A stretch of DNA of 9,864 nt from Sedimentisphaerales bacterium. Lineage in GTDB: Bacteria; Planctomycetota; Phycisphaerae; Sedimentisphaerales; SG8-4. The notes beneath the pieces were generated by a model. It had not been told where the DNA came from, searched no databases, and saw only the letters and a list, made by a program, of their open reading frames with translations. Position numbers and translations under genes: made by a program. This document shows positions 6,889 to 9,864 of this stretch, in pieces; the stretch's first letter is position 1; each line of letters begins with the position of its first letter. The stretch is taken from assembly GCA_016932895.1 (NCBI GenBank), contig JAFGCA010000180.1:1-9864 (forward strand). The letters are read 5' to 3'.

Positions 6889-6937
6889 AATGACGGCGGA
6901 TGTGCTTTCGTACGCATCACTTCAAGGAGAAGAGAGG

Positions 6938-8782
6938 ATGCAAAGGAAGAATCCCTCCCGTACGGTGATACGTTCCCTCGCCCTGGCGGCAGGATGTGCG
7001 GTTGTCCTCTGTGGCTTCGGGGCGATGTTGTCGGCCGAAGCATCCGACCCTGCGGTTCCGGCCGACGCGATCCTGGTCAATCATGTCGGCTTTCTTCCGG
7101 ACTCCCCGAAGTGTTGCGTGATACCTCAGCCGCCGGAAGAGACATTCACGATCCATCGGCTGAAGGACTGCGTCTGGACACAAGTTCAGGAAGGCACGTT
7201 GGCAGAGGGCGGGCCGGAACTCGAACCGGGGCATATCGGTGAGTTCACGTCCCTGCAAGAAGAAGGTATCTACCAGGTGCGTTGCGGCGCCAGGCAATCG
7301 CGTTGCTTTGTCGTGTGGCACCGCGTGTACGACGCACCCATGCGTGTTCTCTACAACTACTTCTCCTGGCAACGTTGCGGAGACAGCGTCACCGGATGGG
7401 CGGCCCCCTGCCATGTCGACGATGGCCGGATCGCCGAGACCGGCGCCCATCAGGACCTGGCCGGTGGCTACCATCAATCATGCGATTTGCGGAAATGGGC
7501 ATCCGCGGAGGTGCTCGGCCTCATGGGGCTGAACCGCTTTGGTCAGATGCAATGTCCACGATGGGACGAGGGCTGCATTGCCGAGGACCTTCGCTGGGGA
7601 GGCGATTACTATCAGAAGCTGGTGCGCGAGGACGGCGGGATGTTCGACTCGGTCTTCATTCCGCTCGGTTGGGGTCCGAGGGACTTCTATCTATCCGATG
7701 CCCCTCCGCCGGCAATGTGGAACAACATTCGGTACCAAGCCATGCTGGCCATGTACTTCGAATCTCGCGATGCCGCTTACTCCGAGGAGTGCAAGCAGAC
7801 GGCGGTGAAGGTCTGGCAGTACATGACGTCGACGGACCGTGGACCCGAAAGGTACCACGCCCCCGCGTTGCCGCCGCGCGGCCATGACGAACTCGACGGT
7901 TGGTATGCAGGCTTCTATCCCGGCTCATCGCTCGACCTCGCTCATCGCCTGTGCGCGGCCGTTGCCCTCTACCGCGCCACCCACGACCCCGGCCTGCTCG
8001 AGGACGCCGCACGTTCCGCGTCGGCACTCGTGGACCTTCAAGCGGCGCCCGATACTGTTAGCGGCAACAGCGATGCTTGTTTCTGGGAGGCACCGGACCG
8101 CAAGAATCCGGTGAGTGACGGCCTCTTCTGGCACGTTTCGGGCCCGTTGGGGTTGTGCGAATTGCTGGAACTGAAGCCCGATCATCCCGACTCGGCCAAA
8201 TGGCGGAAGGCGGTGGAACGGATCGCCGAGCAGTATCTGGCCACCTCGCGACGCAATCCGTGGGGTTTGGTGGCCACCCAGTGGTCTACAAGCGACCAGC
8301 CGCTTCCGGCGCCTGCAACCGGTGCCGACCGAGTCGTCTCTGACCTGTACAACGGTGGGGCTCTGCAACCGCGAGAGGCCGGCGGTCCGGACAGATTCGT
8401 CGTCTATCGATACCGGCCTTACGGCTACAACGGTCCTATTGCGGCCGCAGGTGTGTTTCTCCGGCGCGCTGCGGCGCTCACCGGGAAGGAAGAATACAAC
8501 CACGTCGCCCAACGCCAACTGGACTGGATTCTCGGATGCAATCCGTATGATGCTAGTGCGGTGGAAGGGGTGGGATACAACCAGCCGCAACGCGGATTCT
8601 ACGGCGAGTTCTTCCCGCCTACGCCGCAGATTCCCGGGGCCGTCTCCACGGGAATCGATAGCTGGTCGATTACGTCACAGAACTCCGGATTCGCAAACGA
8701 GTATGACATGCCCATCGTGGGCGTGGTGCTGTGGCTCGTGACAGAGCAAGTGGGACCCCGCGCAGGGGTGGGGAGCCAATAA
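6938..8782 (+). CDS. Secreted glycoside hydrolase family 9-like protein with N-terminal Ig-like domain
   Basis: Predicted protein of 614 aa. Residues 1-35 are a signal peptide (QRKNPSR, then a long hydrophobic stretch). Residues 43-125 resemble the CelD_N Ig-like domain ('ILVNHVGFLPDSPK' to 'GIYQVRCG'). Residues 135-610 follow the GH9 (alpha/alpha)6 barrel: 'VLYNYFSWQRCG', 'GGYHQSCDLRKW' (about 177-187), 'WNNIRYQAMLAMYF', 'QLDWILGCNPYDASAVEGVGYN' in two parts, and 'GFANEYDMPIVGVVLW'. GH9 endoglucanases and related enzymes invert the bond using an Asp of the DAGD motif and a C-terminal Glu. Here Glu588 (NEYD) and Asp183 remain, but DAGD has become QSCD, and the HxR substrate motif is not recognisable. 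The start is ATG 6938 with AAGGAGA (6924-6930) upstream; an ATG at 6890 would put 16 polar residues before the signal. It probably acts on a beta-glucan-type or altered substrate; loss of activity is possible. Confidence 0.87.
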   Translation: MQRKNPSRTVIRSLALAAGCAVVLCGFGAMLSAEASDPAVPADAILVNHVGFLPDSPKCCVIPQPPEETFTIHRLKDCVWTQVQEGTLAEGGPELEPGHIGEFTSLQEEGIYQVRCGARQSRCFVVWHRVYDAPMRVLYNYFSWQRCGDSVTGWAAPCHVDDGRIAETGAHQDLAGGYHQSCDLRKWASAEVLGLMGLNRFGQMQCPRWDEGCIAEDLRWGGDYYQKLVREDGGMFDSVFIPLGWGPRDFYLSDAPPPAMWNNIRYQAMLAMYFESRDAAYSEECKQTAVKVWQYMTSTDRGPERYHAPALPPRGHDELDGWYAGFYPGSSLDLAHRLCAAVALYRATHDPGLLEDAARSASALVDLQAAPDTVSGNSDACFWEAPDRKNPVSDGLFWHVSGPLGLCELLELKPDHPDSAKWRKAVERIAEQYLATSRRNPWGLVATQWSTSDQPLPAPATGADRVVSDLYNGGALQPREAGGPDRFVVYRYRPYGYNGPIAAAGVFLRRAAALTGKEEYNHVAQRQLDWILGCNPYDASAVEGVGYNQPQRGFYGEFFPPTPQIPGAVSTGIDSWSITSQNSGFANEYDMPIVGVVLWLVTEQVGPRAGVGSQ

Positions 8783-9077
8783 AGACTGCCTCGGTCCGGC
8801 TACCCTATCAAGACTGGATGGGGCACCCGTGATGGCACGGTCAGGCCTCCGAGCGACACGAACAGTCGGCAGGAGACGATCTCTACAGCATCAACGCGCC
8901 TATGCGGGGAATTCTTGACACAGGCCGTGAACCGTTGCAGACTCACACCGCCATTGTGAGAATCGCAATGGCGATGATGATGGACATATCCGCGCACCCC
9001 CAAGACAATAGCCTGGCTTCCCATAAGCGGTTGCGCAACTGGCCTCTATGCCCACAAACGGAAGGTGGAGGAATCGC
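8783..9077. other. Intergenic region before the GH43/GH32-like gene
   Basis: The 295-bp spacer has no convincing reading frame. TTGACA (8915-8920) is a perfect -35 hexamer, but the sequence 17 bp downstream (CAGACT) is a poor -10, so promoter confidence is low. The inverted repeat at 8949-8973 follows directly. I see no hairpin with a T-tract to end the GH9 transcript, so read-through into the next gene is possible. Confidence 0.35.
8949..8973. promoter_or_regulatory. Inverted repeat sharing the TCACAATGGCGG motif
   Basis: CGCCATTG (8949-8956) and CAATGGCG (8966-8973) are perfect 8-bp arms around a 9-nt centre; the arms extend to 11 bp with one mismatch. The left arm and centre contain the reverse complement of TCACAATGGCGG (8948-8959), also found before the GH9 gene. 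It lies about 105 bp before the start codon and just after a possible -35 box (8915-8920). Operator or leader hairpin are both possible. Confidence 0.4.
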
Positions 9078-9864
9078 ATGTCCCCGTTCCTGGTAGCAGT
9101 CCTCGTATCTGCCTGCGCGGCTACAGGCGCCTCTGTCGAGCCTGCAGGCTCGGTAGCGAGCGATACCGCGACGCACGCCCCGGTGTTTCATATTCGAGAC
9201 CGTAGCGAGGAGCCGCTCTTGCGGCAGGAGAAGCCTTGGGAGGGCCATTGCATCAACGGGTGTACGGTGATTAGAGAGGGCGAGCGCTGGCGCATGTGGT
9301 ACGCCGCCTATGACCTCGATCACAAACGGGATGACGATGGTTATCTCTGCTACGCGGAGTCGGCCGACGGAAGTCATTGGACGAGGCCGGACCTCGGCAT
9401 CGTGGAATACAAAGGTAGCAAGAGCAACAACATCCTCATTTCCGGACCGCAGATGGGCGGGTATGCGTTCTCGGCCGTGTTTCTGGATGAGGGCAAAGAC
9501 GCCAGCGAGAAGTATAAGATGGTCTGGAACCAGTTCGTCAGCCAGGAACCGGGGTGGTGGGTCTATGGCGGCGCCTCATCGGACGGCATCCGTTGGTCTC
9601 TGCGGCCTGAACCCATCTTTCCCAGGAACTCCGACACAACATCCCCATGCATTGTGGACGGTGGCAAGTACCGGCTGTATGTGCGAATGTGGTCGGGCGG
9701 GACCTTCAGCGGAGCCCGGACAGTGGGCTACACCGAGTCCGATCATTTTGGCGATTTTCCCGAGCCCGTCGAGATTCTCAGACACGACGAGCAGGATCCG
9801 GAGGGGATGCAGTTCTATACGAGCGCGGCAACAAAGCTGAGGGACGGCCTCTACGTGATGTTCC
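9078..9864 (+). CDS. Putative lipoprotein with GH43/GH32-like five-bladed propeller (3' end beyond the window)
   Basis: The frame is open for 262 codons from ATG 9078 to the right edge, so the gene is incomplete. GGAGG (9067-9071) lies 6 nt upstream. The first residues, MSPFLVAVLVSAC, contain a lipobox-like VSAC (Cys13), suggesting a lipid-anchored protein, though the n-region has no Lys or Arg. From about residue 55 the sequence shows propeller strands typical of the arabinanase/invertase superfamily as found in environmental bacteria: 'GERWRMWYAAYD', 'YLCYAESADGSHWTRPDLG', 'KYKMVWNQF', 'GASSDGIRWSLRPEPIF', 'KYRLYVRMW' and 'TVGYTESDHFGDF'. These proteins are usually annotated as GH43- or GH32-like, but the catalytic acids cannot be assigned from this fragment. 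It follows the GH9 gene by 295 bp on the same strand and shares a motif with its upstream region. Likely binds or cleaves a surface-bound glycan. Confidence 0.82.
   Translation, partial: MSPFLVAVLVSACAATGASVEPAGSVASDTATHAPVFHIRDRSEEPLLRQEKPWEGHCINGCTVIREGERWRMWYAAYDLDHKRDDDGYLCYAESADGSHWTRPDLGIVEYKGSKSNNILISGPQMGGYAFSAVFLDEGKDASEKYKMVWNQFVSQEPGWWVYGGASSDGIRWSLRPEPIFPRNSDTTSPCIVDGGKYRLYVRMWSGGTFSGARTVGYTESDHFGDFPEPVEILRHDEQDPEGMQFYTSAATKLRDGLYVMF

Larger units (their letters stand above)
6641..6937. other. Divergent intergenic region between the FG-GAP and GH9 genes
   Basis: The 297-bp spacer holds a decayed initiator-tRNA-like sequence at 6694-6764 (minus) and two direct copies of GTCACAATGG (6838-6847, 6879-6888) on the side of the GH9 gene. 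Short inverted repeats AACAG-G-CTGTT (6797-6807) and TTCTG/CAGAA around GTTAAC also occur. I could not find a convincing sigma-70 -35/-10 pair for either gene. Confidence 0.4.

Noticed and set aside
6890..6937. Earlier GH9 start at 6890
   Set aside because: It would add 16 residues before the basic start of the signal peptide and lacks a ribosome site, whereas 6938 has AAGGAGA at proper spacing.
8756..8768. CCCC-GCGCA-GGGG hairpin at the end of the GH9 gene as a terminator
   Set aside because: The stem is only 4 bp, lies inside the last codons, and is followed by GTGGGG rather than a T-tract.

Overview
The window looks like chromosomal DNA from a high-GC, Gram-negative-type bacterium that lives on polysaccharides. 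The protein families (LVIVD propeller, GHL10-like hydrolase, GH141-like beta-helix, FG-GAP propeller, GH9, GH43/GH32-like propeller) and the mostly clear Shine-Dalgarno sites would fit Planctomycetota, Lentisphaerota/Kiritimatiellota or Candidatus Hydrogenedentota. No marker gene is present, so this placement is an inference. There is no rRNA, intact tRNA, CRISPR array or complete mobile element.

Layout. Positions 1-2584 (minus strand) hold a two-gene unit: a GHL10-like glycosidase (2584-908), then an LVIVD-repeat beta-propeller (834 to the left edge, incomplete). A 622-bp divergent spacer (2585-3206) follows; it carries an operator-like palindrome, a decayed tRNA-Gly-like sequence and a possible gene fragment. 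A secreted beta-helix protein resembling GH141 runs rightward (3207-5075) and converges on an FG-GAP/RG-lyase-like propeller (6640-5273, minus). Between their 3' ends lies a short relic of an IS3-family transposase with two in-frame stops. A second divergent spacer (6641-6937) holds a decayed initiator-tRNA-like sequence and a repeated 10-bp motif. It leads to a GH9-family protein (6938-8782, plus). A 295-bp spacer with an inverted repeat precedes a putative lipoprotein with a GH43/GH32-like five-bladed propeller (9078 to the right edge, incomplete).

How the genes may work together. All six proteins begin with a plausible export signal, and at least four belong to families that cut or bind glycans. 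The region therefore reads as a loose cluster for extracellular or periplasmic breakdown of plant- or algal-type polysaccharide. No transporter, SusC/D pair or regulator gene is visible here.

The most unusual signals are outside the genes. Two degenerate tRNA-like sequences each lie 50-80 bp upstream of, and co-directional with, the two minus-strand genes that begin a unit. A 12-bp word (TCACAATGGCGG) is shared, in opposite orientations, by the spacers before the GH9 and GH43-like genes. The GH9 protein has lost part of its normally invariant active-site motif.
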